A stretch of DNA of 64,000 nucleotides, taken from contig NC_017910.1 in NCBI RefSeq assembly GCF_000262305.1, positions 1,798,001-1,862,000 on the forward strand, in the 5' to 3' direction. The notes below the pieces were generated by a model, which made no database searches, was not told the origin of the DNA, and worked only from the letters and a program-made list of their open reading frames with translations. The DNA comes from Shimwellia blattae DSM 4481 = NBRC 105725. GTDB lineage: Bacteria > Pseudomonadota > Gammaproteobacteria > Enterobacterales > Enterobacteriaceae. The position numbers and the translations under genes were made by a program. Positions 42,019 through 51,692 of this stretch are shown here, piece after piece (the first letter of the stretch is position 1; the number at the start of each line of letters is the position of its first letter).

Positions 42019-43383
42019 TCAGTCACACTGGACTTTAATCGCCAGCCCGCCGCGGGAGGTTTCCCGGTACTTGGCGTTCATGTCTTTCCCGGTCTCGTAC
42101 ATGGTTTCGATAACCTTATCCAGCGATACCCGGGGCTCACTGGTGCGGCGCATCGCCATACGCGAGGCGTTAATCGCTTTTACTGAGGCAATCGCATTAC
42201 GCTCAATACAGGGCACCTGCACCTGGCCTGCGACCGGGTCACAGGTCAGCCCCAGGTTATGCTCCATACCGATTTCCGCCGCAATACAGACCTGTTCCGG
42301 GCTGGCGCCCAGCAGCTCTGCCAGACCGGCCGCCGCCATAGAGCAGGCGACTCCCACTTCCCCCTGGCAGCCCACTTCAGCACCAGAGATAGAGGCGTTC
42401 ATCTTATACAGGGAGCCGATGGCCCCGCAGGCCATAAAGTAGCGGATATAAATATCCGGGTTCACGGGCTCAATAAAGTGATCGTAATAGGCCAGCACCG
42501 CAGGCACGATACCGCAGGCCCCGTTAGTCGGGGCGGTGACCACCCGGCCACCGGCGGCGTTTTCTTCATTCACCGCCAGGGCGAACATATTGACCCAGTC
42601 CACCACGTTCATCGGATCCCGGGAGAGCTTATCGCTGGAAACCAGCAACCGGCGCAGGGCAGAGGCGCGGCGCGGCACCCGCAGCGGCCCGGGCAGGACC
42701 CCTTCCGTATTCATGCCGCGATCGATACAGGCGCGCATGGTATCCCATACCCGTGCGAAGTAGTCGTGGATCTCTTTTTCAGAGTGCAGCGCCAGCTCGT
42801 TTTGCATCACCAGGCCTGAGAGCGAATGGCCGGTAGCCTTACACTGGGCCAGCAACTCCTGGGCGGAGTGATACGGGAAGGGCACGTCCAGCTCGCTGGT
42901 GCTCTCTTTACCGAAGTGTTCTTCATCGACAATAAAACCACCGCCGATGGAGTAATAGGTTTTGCTGTACACCAGCGTATCGCCGTTCCAGGCATGGATC
43001 TGCATACCGTTTTCATGCAGCGGCAGGTTGGTATTGTGGAAGCACATTCCGCCTTCGGCCGGGAAGTCTACCTCATGGGCCCCCTGGGCCAGCGGCAGCC
43101 GCCCGCGGGTTTGCACATCGTGAATAAAGGCCGGAATGGCGTCGATATCCACATTATCTGGCTGGTTACCCGCAAGACCCATAATAATCGCAACATCTGT
43201 ATGGTGCCCTTTACCGGTCAGGGACAGGGAGCCGTAAACATCCACAACCACCCGGGTAACGGAATTCAGCAGCCCCTTTGCCACCAGAGAATCGACGAAC
43301 TGTTTCCCCGCTTTCATCGGGCCGACGGTGTGGGAACTGGAAGGCCCGATACCGACTTTGAACATGTCGAATATGCTAATCAC
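42019..43383 (-). CDS. sdaA: L-serine deaminase I
   Basis: The protein is 454 aa, as in E. coli, from a GTG start. The domain order is an N-terminal beta domain (SIFDMFKVGIGPSSSHTVGPM) then the catalytic alpha domain. The cysteines that bind the [4Fe-4S] cluster are in VGVACSMAAAG, LGLTCDPVAG and VQVPCIERNA. It converts L-serine to pyruvate and ammonia. The order pabB-nudL-sdaA on the minus strand is that of E. coli. A 195-base gap (43384-43578) separates it from nudL and should hold its own promoter; I see no certain one. Confidence 0.98.
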   Translation of the reverse strand: MISIFDMFKVGIGPSSSHTVGPMKAGKQFVDSLVAKGLLNSVTRVVVDVYGSLSLTGKGHHTDVAIIMGLAGNQPDNVDIDAIPAFIHDVQTRGRLPLAQGAHEVDFPAEGGMCFHNTNLPLHENGMQIHAWNGDTLVYSKTYYSIGGGFIVDEEHFGKESTSELDVPFPYHSAQELLAQCKATGHSLSGLVMQNELALHSEKEIHDYFARVWDTMRACIDRGMNTEGVLPGPLRVPRRASALRRLLVSSDKLSRDPMNVVDWVNMFALAVNEENAAGGRVVTAPTNGACGIVPAVLAYYDHFIEPVNPDIYIRYFMACGAIGSLYKMNASISGAEVGCQGEVGVACSMAAAGLAELLGASPEQVCIAAEIGMEHNLGLTCDPVAGQVQVPCIERNAIASVKAINASRMAMRRTSEPRVSLDKVIETMYETGKDMNAKYRETSRGGLAIKVQCD

Positions 43384-43578
43384 GATAAAACTCCTGGCTG
43401 GCTAATAATGGTCCAATAACATCGCCGCTAGTGTATGAGGATCTTCATCAGAAGTAGCGAACTATTCACATGAATTAAACTAATGGTTATCCACTGTCTA
43501 ACTAATGCGTCACGTTATAATGCTTTCGCTTTCTGCTTGTCTGGCAAGATATTCAGGAAGTGAACAGTCATATTATAG

Positions 43579-44157
43579 TTAACTGTCCTGGCCAATTTGC
43601 AGGGCCAGCTCACGAATAATGCCTGCCGTCATGCCCCAGACGAAGTAATGCTGATACCAGGAAAGCCACACCCGGTGCGCGTCTCCCCGCCGCCAGATAT
43701 CCAGCGGATGGTAGCGACCAAGGCGCAGCGCCTCGGCAAGGGGCATTTCGAACACGGCAGAAACCTCATCCTCGCTGGCGTGGTAGTGGAGATCGGGCGG
43801 AATAATCCCCACCACCGGGGTCACCCGGAACCCGGTCACGCTGTCTACCGGCGGGAGCACGCCCACCACCTCTACCCGCTCGGGGGGGATTGCCACTTCC
43901 TCTTCGGCTTCGCGCAGGGCGGCCGCAATGAGTGAGGCATCCGAACTGTCCATTGAACCGCCGGGGAAGGCCACCTGGCCTGCGTGCTTGCGCAGCCTCG
44001 GGGAGCGCTGGGTCAGCAGCAGCCCGGGAACCGGGCGGCGCACAATGGGCACCAGCACCGCAGCGGCCCGCTGGTTAGCCGGTGCTGCGGGCGGGGAAGG
44101 GCGCAGCAACTGAAAGCGGGATAAAAAATTGTCCAGGGTCAGCGTCTGATCAGCCAT
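43579..44157 (-). CDS. nudL: NudL (YeaB), Nudix hydrolase, probable CoA pyrophosphatase
   Basis: The protein is 192 aa. The Nudix box is complete in GGSMDSSDASLIAAALREAEEEV. The preceding LLTQRSPRLRKHAGQVAFPG is the UPF0035 signature of CoA-pyrophosphatases. Members cleave CoA to phosphopantetheine and 3',5'-ADP. It lies eight bases after pabB and so is likely co-transcribed. Confidence 0.94.
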   Translation of the reverse strand: MADQTLTLDNFLSRFQLLRPSPPAAPANQRAAAVLVPIVRRPVPGLLLTQRSPRLRKHAGQVAFPGGSMDSSDASLIAAALREAEEEVAIPPERVEVVGVLPPVDSVTGFRVTPVVGIIPPDLHYHASEDEVSAVFEMPLAEALRLGRYHPLDIWRRGDAHRVWLSWYQHYFVWGMTAGIIRELALQIGQDS

Positions 44158-44165
44158 CGGTTATC

Positions 44166-45524
44166 TCAAAGCAAAGGTAAGATACGGTTAACTTTATCAA
44201 AAGTTTCCTGATATTCCGCCGCCTCGTCGCTGTCGGCCACAATACCGCCCCCGGCAGAGCAGTAGAGATACCCCTGTTCAGCCGTCAGGGTGCGGATGGT
44301 AATGCTGGTATCCATATTGCCGCAGAAGCTGAGATACCCGATACTGCCGCACCAGGCATTGCGCCGCTGGGGCTCCAGCGTGTCGATAATTTCCATGGCC
44401 CGCACTTTAGGGGCACCGGTAATGGAGCCCCCCGGGAAACTGGCGCGCAGCAGATCGGTGGCCTTCAGGGTGGGTAATAACCGGGCGGTAATGGTGCTGA
44501 CCAGGTGATGTACCGCCGGGAAGGCTTCCACCACAAACAGCTCCGGCACGCGCACCGTGCCCGGCACCGCCACCCGGCCAATATCGTTGCGCAGCAGATC
44601 GACAATCATCAGGTTTTCTGCCCGATCCTTGGGCGAGGCCGCCAGCTTACGGGCCTGCTGCGCATCGCGCTGCGGATCGTCTGCAATACGCGGCAGGGTG
44701 CCCTTAATGGGCCGGGTCTGGATCTGGCCGTCAGTCAGCTGAATAAACCGCTCCGGGGAGAGACTCAGCAAGGCGTTCTCTTCAAGGCGCACAAACGCGC
44801 TGAACGGGGCGCGGTTAGCGTGATTCAGGCGGCAGAATGCCTGCCACTCATCCCCCCGGTAGGGGGCACAAAAGCGCTGGGCCAGGTTGACCTGGTAGCA
44901 GTCTCCGCTGTGCAGCCACTGCTGAATCTGGCGAAAACGGGCGCCGTACTGCTCCCGGTCCATATTCGACTGCCAGGGGCCGGTCAGGGTGAAGGGGTCG
45001 CCCGCCTGCGGGCGCTGGCTCTGTAGCCACGCCAGGCGCTGCTCAGGCTCCCCCCAGCACAGCAGGGTCACGCGCTTTAACTGATTGTCCACCACCAGCG
45101 CCCAGTCGTAGATCCCGACTGCCATATCCGGGGTGTGGAGATCCGCCCGGGCCTGCTGAGGCAGGGTTTCAAAGCGGCGGCCCAGATCATAGCCAAACAG
45201 CCCGAGGGCGCCGCCCTGAAAGGGCAGATCCGCATCCGGCCGGGGCGTTATCCGGTACTGGTCAAGGGCCTGCTGCACCAGAAAGAGCGGATCCTCACCG
45301 CTGTGGGTTATCTCCCCCCCGCGGCATATGCGGGTATCTGCGCCCCGGGTGGTCAGGGTTATCTGCGGATCGGCCACCACAATATCAAAGCGATTATGGG
45401 GGTGATCCGCCTGGCCGGAGTGCAGCAGCATGGCCCAGGGCTGGTGGCTGAGGGGGGCAAACCAGGTGCTGGCGGCATCCTGGTGCCAGGGCAGGGTAAC
45501 TATTGCGGGGGTGTTACGGGGCAT
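44166..45524 (-). CDS. pabB: Aminodeoxychorismate synthase component I
   Basis: The protein is 452 aa (E. coli 453). The active-site Lys is in QTRPIKGTLPR, and the chorismate-binding motifs SLSPERFI, DRAENLMIVDLLRNDIGRVA and FPGGSITGAPKVRAMEII are intact. With PabA it makes 4-amino-4-deoxychorismate for folate. The ATG at 45524 has AGGA seven bases upstream and matches the E. coli N-terminus; an in-frame TTG at 45548 is rejected. Confidence 0.97.
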   Translation of the reverse strand: MPRNTPAIVTLPWHQDAASTWFAPLSHQPWAMLLHSGQADHPHNRFDIVVADPQITLTTRGADTRICRGGEITHSGEDPLFLVQQALDQYRITPRPDADLPFQGGALGLFGYDLGRRFETLPQQARADLHTPDMAVGIYDWALVVDNQLKRVTLLCWGEPEQRLAWLQSQRPQAGDPFTLTGPWQSNMDREQYGARFRQIQQWLHSGDCYQVNLAQRFCAPYRGDEWQAFCRLNHANRAPFSAFVRLEENALLSLSPERFIQLTDGQIQTRPIKGTLPRIADDPQRDAQQARKLAASPKDRAENLMIVDLLRNDIGRVAVPGTVRVPELFVVEAFPAVHHLVSTITARLLPTLKATDLLRASFPGGSITGAPKVRAMEIIDTLEPQRRNAWCGSIGYLSFCGNMDTSITIRTLTAEQGYLYCSAGGGIVADSDEAAEYQETFDKVNRILPLL

Positions 45525-45618
45525 AACCGGTTCCTGAATAGCTGACAAAAGCGATGTTCACTGGCCCGCAGGCGGCGGGCGTGGAATAATAGCGCTCGTA
45601 ATGTAACAGGAGTCGACA

Positions 45619-45846
45619 ATGTTTGCAGGTTTACCTTTATTAAGCCATGAACAGCAGCAGCAGGCCGTGGAGCGTATTCAGGAACTGATGACTCAGGGCA
45701 TGACCAGCGGCGAGGCGATAGCCACTGTCGCGGCAGAAATTCGCGCCACCCATACGGGTGAGCGGGTGGTGGCTCTGTTTGAAGATGAAGACGACGACGG
45801 GGGCGAAGAAGACGACGGTTACGACGACGATACCGACGACAGATAA
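45619..45846 (+). CDS. yoaH: YoaH with an extended acidic tail
   Basis: The protein is 75 aa, whereas E. coli YoaH is 59. The first 55 residues (MFAGLPLLSHEQQQQAVERI, then GERVVALFEDED) match YoaH. The extra tail is almost entirely Asp, Glu and Gly (DDDGGEEDDGYDDDTDDR). The ribosome site is AGGAG. Function is unknown for the family (UPF0181). The acidic tail could bind metal or a basic partner. Confidence 0.93.
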   Translation: MFAGLPLLSHEQQQQAVERIQELMTQGMTSGEAIATVAAEIRATHTGERVVALFEDEDDDGGEEDDGYDDDTDDR

Positions 45847-45850
45847 CACC

Positions 45851-45884
45851 CACCGGGCGCAATAATGCGCCCGGTGATGTTTTA
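45851..45884. terminator. Terminator between yoaH and yoaB
   Basis: CACCGGGCGCA pairs with TGCGCCCGGTG around ATAA, followed by ATGTTTTA. It serves yoaH and probably the convergent yoaB. Confidence 0.85.
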
Positions 45885-46226
45885 CAGCGCGGCAATAATT
45901 TTAATTTCTACCCGGTAGCGGGGGTTCATCAGCCCTGCCTGCACCGTGCAGCGCACCGGTGCATGACCGGCTACCACCCACTCATCCCACGCCCGGTTCA
46001 TGGCGGCAAAGTCTGCTTTGTCGGTCAGAAAAATAGTGGCGTCCAGAATCCGCGATTTATCGCTACCCTGTTCTTTCAGCACAGTCTCTATCTGGGCCAG
46101 GGTGTTCACGGTCTGCGCGTAGGCGTCGGCGTCCAGATTTTCCGGCACACCGGTGTAGTACAGGGTCTGGTTGTGGATAACCGCGTCGGACCAGCGGGCT
46201 TCAGGTTTGATGCGAACAATAGTCAT
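45882..46226 (-). CDS. yoaB: YoaB, RidA-family protein
   Basis: The protein is 114 aa, as in E. coli. It has the YjgF/RidA fold pattern: IHNQTLYYTGVPENLDADAY, ILDATIFLTDKADFAAMNRA and a final PVRCTVQAGLMNPRYRVEIK with the conserved Arg. RidA members deaminate reactive enamines or imines; this subgroup is less studied. It is divergent from yoaA. Confidence 0.94.
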   Translation of the reverse strand: MTIVRIKPEARWSDAVIHNQTLYYTGVPENLDADAYAQTVNTLAQIETVLKEQGSDKSRILDATIFLTDKADFAAMNRAWDEWVVAGHAPVRCTVQAGLMNPRYRVEIKIIAAL

Positions 46227-46352
46227 GTTTTATCCCTTATGACGATATTTCTGGCCGCCAAGACTGCCATATTGCGCCTGCCGCGTCACCTCTTCACTGG
46301 CGTAAGCGCGACGGGCCTGACATAATCACTGGCAATTTAACCAGGGGGTAGC

Positions 46353-48275
46353 GTGACAGACGATTTTGCAGCAGAAGGGCAACTGGCCCGGGCGATCCCC
46401 GGATTCCGGCCCCGGGAACCCCAGCGCCAGATGGCTCAGGCCGTGACCCGGGTGCTGGAGCAGGGCCGCTCGCTGGTGGTCGAAGCCGGTACAGGAACCG
46501 GTAAAACCTACGCCTACCTTGCCCCGGCACTGCGCGCGGGCAAAAAGGTGATAATCTCCACCGGCTCGAAAGCGCTGCAGGATCAGCTCTACAACCGGGA
46601 TCTGCCCACGGTTGCCCGCGCGCTGGAATACACCGGCACCCTGGCCCTGCTGAAGGGCCGCTCTAACTATCTGTGCCTGGAGCGCCTGGAGCAGCAGACC
46701 ATGGCCGGGGGGGATTTACCGGTCCAGACCCTGACCGATCTCATGCAGCTGCGCCGCTGGGCCAGCGAAACCAGCGATGGCGACACCAGCAACTGCGCAA
46801 GCGTTGCGGAAGACGCCCCCGTCTGGCCCCTGGTCACCAGCACTAACGACAACTGCCTCGGCAGCGACTGCCCGCAATATAAAGACTGCTACGTGGTCAG
46901 AGCGCGCAAAAAAGCGATGGATGCAGACGTGGTGGTGGTAAACCACCACCTGTTCCTGGCCGACATGGTGGTGAAAGAGAGCGGCTTTGCCGAGCTTATC
47001 CCGGAGTCGCAAGTCACCATTTTTGACGAAGCCCACCAGATCCCGGATATCGCCAGCCAGTATTTTGGTCAGTCGTTATCCAGCCGCCAGCTTATCGATC
47101 TGGCGAAAGACATTACCATCGCCTACCGCACCGAGCTGAAAGACACCCAGCAACTGCAAAAATGCGCCGATCGCCTGGCCCAGAGCGCCCAGGATTTTCG
47201 CCTGCAACTGGGGGAGCCGGGCTACCGGGGGAACCTGCGCGAGCTGCTGGCGGATCCCGCCATTCAGCGGGCGCTGCTGTTGCTGGATGACGCCCTCGAA
47301 CTCTGCTATGACGTGGCGAAACTCTCGCTCGGGCGCTCCGCATTGCTGGATGCCGCCTTCGAGCGGGCCACCCTCTACCGGGGGCGGCTGAAACGGCTAA
47401 AAGAGATCAACCAGCCGGGCTACAGCTACTGGTATGAATGCACCTCGCGCCACTTCACCCTGGCGCTGACCCCGCTTACGGTAGCGGAAAAATTCCAGGA
47501 GCTTATCCGCCAGCGGGCCGGAAGCTGGGTGTTTACCTCCGCCACCCTGTCGGTTAACGACGATCTGCACCATTTTACCCGCCGCCTGGGGATCGAAGAC
47601 GCAGAAACCATGATGCTGCCAAGCCCCTTCGACTACGCCCACCAGGCGCTGTTGTGTGTGCCCCGGGGGTTGCCCCAGCCAAACCAGCCCGGCGGTGCGC
47701 GCCAGCTGGCCCGGATGCTTATCCCGCTGATTGAGGCGAACAACGGCCGCTGCTTTATGCTGTGTACCTCCCACGCGATGATGCGCGATCTGGCGGCGGA
47801 ATTTCGCGCTCAGCTCACTTTACCGGTGCTCCTGCAGGGGGAGACGGGCAAAGGCCAGCTACTGCGCCAGTTCGTGGAGGCGGGTAACGCGCTACTGGTG
47901 GCCACCAGCAGCTTCTGGGAAGGGGTCGACGTGCGCGGGGATGCGCTCTCACTGGTGATTATTGATAAGCTGCCGTTTACCTCCCCGGACGATCCGCTGC
48001 TCAAAGCGCGCATGGAAGACTGCCGGTTACGGGGCGGCGATCCCTTTGATGAGGTGCAGCTTCCCGATGCGGTCATCACCCTGAAACAGGGGGTAGGGCG
48101 GCTTATCCGCGACGTGGACGATCGCGGGGTGCTGGTGATTTGCGATAACCGCCTGGTGATGCGCCCGTACGGGGCGGTGTTCCTGAACAGCCTGCCCCCG
48201 GCCCCCCGTACCCGGGATCTGCTGCGGGCGCGTGAATTTTTAGCCGCCGGTACAGCGCTGCCCCGGGCAGAGTAA
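46353..48275 (+). CDS. yoaA: YoaA, XPD/DinG-family iron-sulfur helicase
   Basis: The protein is 640 aa from a GTG start. Walker A is VVEAGTGTGKTYAYL and the DEAH box is VTIFDEAHQ. Four Cys between them (NYLCLERL, STNDNCLGSDCPQYKDC) hold the expected [4Fe-4S] cluster. The C-terminal helicase motif is KQGVGRLIRDVDDRGVLVICD. E. coli YoaA works with the Pol III chi subunit to help repair stalled forks. It ends 133 bases before tsaB. Confidence 0.97.
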   Translation: MTDDFAAEGQLARAIPGFRPREPQRQMAQAVTRVLEQGRSLVVEAGTGTGKTYAYLAPALRAGKKVIISTGSKALQDQLYNRDLPTVARALEYTGTLALLKGRSNYLCLERLEQQTMAGGDLPVQTLTDLMQLRRWASETSDGDTSNCASVAEDAPVWPLVTSTNDNCLGSDCPQYKDCYVVRARKKAMDADVVVVNHHLFLADMVVKESGFAELIPESQVTIFDEAHQIPDIASQYFGQSLSSRQLIDLAKDITIAYRTELKDTQQLQKCADRLAQSAQDFRLQLGEPGYRGNLRELLADPAIQRALLLLDDALELCYDVAKLSLGRSALLDAAFERATLYRGRLKRLKEINQPGYSYWYECTSRHFTLALTPLTVAEKFQELIRQRAGSWVFTSATLSVNDDLHHFTRRLGIEDAETMMLPSPFDYAHQALLCVPRGLPQPNQPGGARQLARMLIPLIEANNGRCFMLCTSHAMMRDLAAEFRAQLTLPVLLQGETGKGQLLRQFVEAGNALLVATSSFWEGVDVRGDALSLVIIDKLPFTSPDDPLLKARMEDCRLRGGDPFDEVQLPDAVITLKQGVGRLIRDVDDRGVLVICDNRLVMRPYGAVFLNSLPPAPRTRDLLRAREFLAAGTALPRAE

Positions 48276-48408
48276 CCGGTTAGCAACCATACTTATAGCG
48301 ACCCGCGCCCGCAGGCAGCGGGCCGCGAATTATTTAGGGTAGCGGGCGCGCTGTGGTATGATGCGCGCCGGTTTGACTTCTGGAGACCCACCGAGGTTGA
48401 TGTAACCC

Positions 48409-49104
48409 ATGCAAATTCTGGCCATTGATACAGCCACTGAAGCCTGTTCTGTTGCGCTCTGGCAAGACGGCACGTCGTACAGCCACTTTGAGCTTTGCCC
48501 CCGCGAACACACCCAACGTATTCTGCCGATGGTCAGAGATATTCTGAACCAGGGCGCTATTTCTCTGTCTCAGGTGGATGCCCTTGCCTACGGGCGCGGC
48601 CCGGGCAGCTTCACCGGTGTGCGTATCGGTATTGGTATTGCCCAGGGGCTGGCGCTCGGGGCCGAATTGCCGATGATAGGCATATCAACCCTGGCCACCA
48701 TGGCCCAGGGGGCATTTCGTAAAACCGGTGCTACCCGGGTGCTGGCGGCGATCGATGCCCGCATGGGGGAGGTCTACTGGGCGGAGTATCAGCGCGATGC
48801 GCACGGCCACTGGCACGGCGAGGAAACCGAAGCGGTGCTAAAACCGCAGGCGGTTAGTGAGCGGTTAAAACAACTGACGGGTGAGTGGGCTACTGTGGGC
48901 ACCGGCTGGCAGGCGTGGCCGGATATGGCCGCAGAGTGTGGCCTGGTCCTGAACAGCGGCGATATTCAGCTCCCCGACGCACAAGACATGCTGGCGCTGG
49001 CCTGCGCCAAACTGGCACGTAATGAGACCGTTGCCGTAGAGAACGCCGAACCGGTCTATCTGCGCAACGAAGTAGCATGGAAAAAACTGCCCGGTAAAGC
49101 ATAA
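48409..49104 (+). CDS. tsaB: TsaB (YeaZ), partner of TsaD in tRNA t6A synthesis
   Basis: The protein is 231 aa. The ASKHA-fold start ILAIDTATEACSVALW and the loop YGRGPGSFTGVRIGIGIAQGLA are diagnostic. It forms a complex with TsaD and TsaE that makes threonylcarbamoyladenosine in tRNA. It is essential in E. coli. It is followed by yeaY after 35 bases. Confidence 0.97.
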   Translation: MQILAIDTATEACSVALWQDGTSYSHFELCPREHTQRILPMVRDILNQGAISLSQVDALAYGRGPGSFTGVRIGIGIAQGLALGAELPMIGISTLATMAQGAFRKTGATRVLAAIDARMGEVYWAEYQRDAHGHWHGEETEAVLKPQAVSERLKQLTGEWATVGTGWQAWPDMAAECGLVLNSGDIQLPDAQDMLALACAKLARNETVAVENAEPVYLRNEVAWKKLPGKA

Positions 49105-49139
49105 CCCTCAGGGGATGGTGCCGGGTTAAGGAGTCAGAA

Positions 49140-49727
49140 ATGGCGGGTTGTAAGGCAGTAAAATCCCGTTTTTTGCTGGCCGCGCTGGTGAGCATTGTGC
49201 TCAGCGGTTGCGTAACGGTTCCCGATGCAATCAGAGGCACCAGTCCGACCCCTCAGGACGATCTGGTGCGGGTAATGAATGCACCGCAGCTGTATGTCGG
49301 GCAGGAAGCGCGCTTTGGCGGCAAGGTCATTGAGGTTCATTCCCTGCAGGGCAAAACCCGGCTGGAAATCGCCACGGTGGCGCTGGATGACGGCGCAAGG
49401 CCCGTGCTGGGTGCCGCCTCCCGCGGGCGCATTTATGCAGACGTCAACGGTTTCCTTGACCCGGTCGATTTTCGCGGCCAGCTGGTCACCGTGGTCGGCC
49501 CGATAACCGGCGTACAGGAGGGTAAAATCGGTGCGGCAACCTATAAATATATGGTGATGCAGGTTACCGGTTATAAACGCTGGCGCGTGGTTCAGCAGGT
49601 GGTAATGCCGCCTCAGCCGGATCCGTGGATGTGGGGGCCACGTCCCTGGGGCTACCGCTACGGGCCTGGTCCCTGGGGGTGGTACGCCCCTGGTCCTGCC
49701 CAGGTGCAATCGGTAGTTACTGAGTAA
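49140..49727 (+). CDS. yeaY: YeaY, Slp-family outer-membrane lipoprotein
   Basis: The protein is 195 aa. The lipobox in LVSIVLSGCVTVPDAI gives a lipidated Cys near residue 24. The Slp motif NAPQLYVGQEARFGGKVIEVH and LEIATVALDDGARPV follow. The C-terminal tail is rich in Pro, Trp, Gly and Tyr (PDPWMWGPRPWGYRYGPGPW). Members are stationary-phase or sigma-E-linked outer-membrane lipoproteins. A stem-loop follows. Confidence 0.94.
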   Translation: MAGCKAVKSRFLLAALVSIVLSGCVTVPDAIRGTSPTPQDDLVRVMNAPQLYVGQEARFGGKVIEVHSLQGKTRLEIATVALDDGARPVLGAASRGRIYADVNGFLDPVDFRGQLVTVVGPITGVQEGKIGAATYKYMVMQVTGYKRWRVVQQVVMPPQPDPWMWGPRPWGYRYGPGPWGWYAPGPAQVQSVVTE

Positions 49728-49748
49728 CTCATTGATTTAAAAATTATT

Positions 49749-49780
49749 ATAAACAGCGGCTGGTCCGCTGTTTATTTATT
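49749..49780 (+). terminator. Terminator after yeaY
   Basis: ATAAACAGCGG and CCGCTGTTTAT pair over 11 bp around CTGGT, followed by TTATTTT. The loop region CTGGTCCG also looks like half of a FadR box, perhaps by chance. Confidence 0.75.
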
Positions 49781-49842
49781 TTCAGGACGAAAGAAAAATA
49801 ATTAGTGATGCGCTTCTCAACCTTCATTCAGGTGAATTAATA

Positions 49843-49859
49843 AACTGGTACGCTGAGTT
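49843..49859 (+). promoter_or_regulatory. FadR-like operator upstream of fadD
   Basis: AACTGGTACGCTGAGTT matches the FadR consensus AGCTGGTCCGAYNTGTT at 12 of 16 informative positions. It lies 74 bases before the fadD start, where E. coli also has a FadR site. FadR itself is encoded at 59206-59925. Confidence 0.65.
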
Positions 49860-49932
49860 AATATTATGTTAACGACATGTGTATTTGTTTGGGGTTGAGA
49901 TGACGACAAATAATAAATACAGAGGTGAATCT

Positions 49933-51618
49933 TTGAAGAAGGTTTGGCTGAATCGCTACCCGGCGGATGTGCCCGGTGATATTAACCCCGATCGTTACCC
50001 CTCACTGATCGCATTGTTTGAACAGGCCGTGCAGCGCTATGCAGACCAGCCCGCCTTTATCAACATGGGCGAGGTGATGACATTCCGTAAGCTCGAAGAG
50101 CGCAGCCGCGCCTTTGCCGCCTGGCTGCAACAGGGGCTGGGGCTGCAAAAAGGCGACCGGGTCGCCCTGATGATGCCAAACCTGCTGCAGTACCCGGTGG
50201 CGCTGTTCGGGATCCTGCGGGCGGGCATGATAGTGGTTAATGTCAACCCCCTGTACACCCCCAGAGAGCTGGAGCACCAGCTTAACGACAGCGGCGCCAG
50301 CGCGATAGTTATCGTCTCTAACTTTGCCCATACCCTGGAAAAAGTGGTCGCCAGTACCCCGGTAAAACACGTGATTCTGACCCGCATGGGGGACCAGCTA
50401 TCTGCCGCCAAAGGCACGCTGGTTAACTTTGTGGTGAAATACATTAAGCGGCTGGTGCCCAAATACCACCTGCCGGATGCGGTCTCTTTTCGCAGCGCCC
50501 TGCACCAGGGCTACCGGATGCAGTACATCAAGCCCGAACTGCTCGGTGATGATATCGCCTTTTTACAGTACACCGGGGGCACTACCGGAGTCGCGAAAGG
50601 GGCCATGCTCACCCACCGTAATATGCTGGCGAACCTTGAACAGGTGAAAGCCACCTACGGGCCGCTGCTGTTCGCCGGGAAAGAGCACGTGGTGACCGCG
50701 CTCCCCCTGTACCATATTTTTGCGCTGACCATGAACTGCCTGCTGTTTATTGAGCTGGGCGGCCAGAACCTGCTTATCACCAACCCGCGCGATATTCCGG
50801 GGCTGGTAAAAGAGCTGGCGAAGTACCCGTTCACCGCCATGACCGGGGTGAACACCCTGTTTAATGCGCTGCTGAACAACAGCGACTTCCGCAAGCTGGA
50901 CTTTTCCAGGCTGCACCTTGCCGCAGGCGGGGGGATGCCGGTGCAGCAGGTGGTGGCCGAGCGCTGGGAGAAGCTCACCGGGCAGTTCCTGCTGGAAGGC
51001 TACGGGCTGACAGAGTGCGCCCCCCTGGTGAGTGTGAACCCCCACGATATTACCTACCACAGCGGCAGTATCGGGCTACCGGTGCCCTCCACCGAGGTGA
51101 AGCTGGTGGATGATAACGACAACGAGGTGCCGCCCGGCCAGCCCGGGGAGCTGTGTGTCCGTGGCCCCCAGGTGATGCTGGGCTACTGGCAGCGCCCGGA
51201 GGCCACCGCAGAGATAGTCAAAGACGGCTGGCTGCACACCGGTGATATTGCCACCATGGACGAAGAGGGCTTCCTGCGCATTGTGGATCGCAAAAAAGAC
51301 ATGATTCTGGTCTCCGGCTTTAACGTCTACCCGAACGAGATAGAAGATGTGGTGATGCAGCACGAGGGGGTTGAGGAAGTGGCCGCCGTGGGGGTACCTG
51401 CCGGCGTCAGCGGGGAGAACGTGAAGATTTTTGTGGTGCGTAAAGATCCCGCACTCACCCAGGAGGATCTGATAGCCTTCTGCCGCCGTCACCTGACCGG
51501 CTACAAAGTGCCGAAGCTGATTGAATTTCGTACCGAACTGCCCAAATCTAACGTAGGAAAGATTTTACGACGAGAACTGCGTGACGAAGCGCACAAGACA
51601 GGCAACAATAAGGGCTAA
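49933..51618 (+). CDS. fadD: Long-chain acyl-CoA synthetase
   Basis: The protein is 561 aa from a TTG start, equal in length to E. coli FadD. The ATP/AMP signature YTGGTTGVAKGAMLTH and FACS-type motif GWLHTGDIATMDEEGFLRIV with DRKKDMILVSG are complete. It activates incoming fatty acids at the inner face of the membrane. The TTG follows an AGAGGTG site; the ATG at 49879 would add 18 residues with no homology. Confidence 0.97.
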   Translation: MKKVWLNRYPADVPGDINPDRYPSLIALFEQAVQRYADQPAFINMGEVMTFRKLEERSRAFAAWLQQGLGLQKGDRVALMMPNLLQYPVALFGILRAGMIVVNVNPLYTPRELEHQLNDSGASAIVIVSNFAHTLEKVVASTPVKHVILTRMGDQLSAAKGTLVNFVVKYIKRLVPKYHLPDAVSFRSALHQGYRMQYIKPELLGDDIAFLQYTGGTTGVAKGAMLTHRNMLANLEQVKATYGPLLFAGKEHVVTALPLYHIFALTMNCLLFIELGGQNLLITNPRDIPGLVKELAKYPFTAMTGVNTLFNALLNNSDFRKLDFSRLHLAAGGGMPVQQVVAERWEKLTGQFLLEGYGLTECAPLVSVNPHDITYHSGSIGLPVPSTEVKLVDDNDNEVPPGQPGELCVRGPQVMLGYWQRPEATAEIVKDGWLHTGDIATMDEEGFLRIVDRKKDMILVSGFNVYPNEIEDVVMQHEGVEEVAAVGVPAGVSGENVKIFVVRKDPALTQEDLIAFCRRHLTGYKVPKLIEFRTELPKSNVGKILRRELRDEAHKTGNNKG

Positions 51619-51641
51619 TGAAGCAGTAGCACAGCCCCCTG

Positions 51642-51669
51642 AGCGCTGGCCCGTCCGGCGCTTTTTTTT
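51642..51669 (+). terminator. Terminator after fadD
   Basis: AGCGCTGG pairs with CCGGCGCT around CCCGT, followed by eight T. Confidence 0.88.
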
Positions 51670-51692
51670 GGGCGCAAAACTGAAGAGAACAT

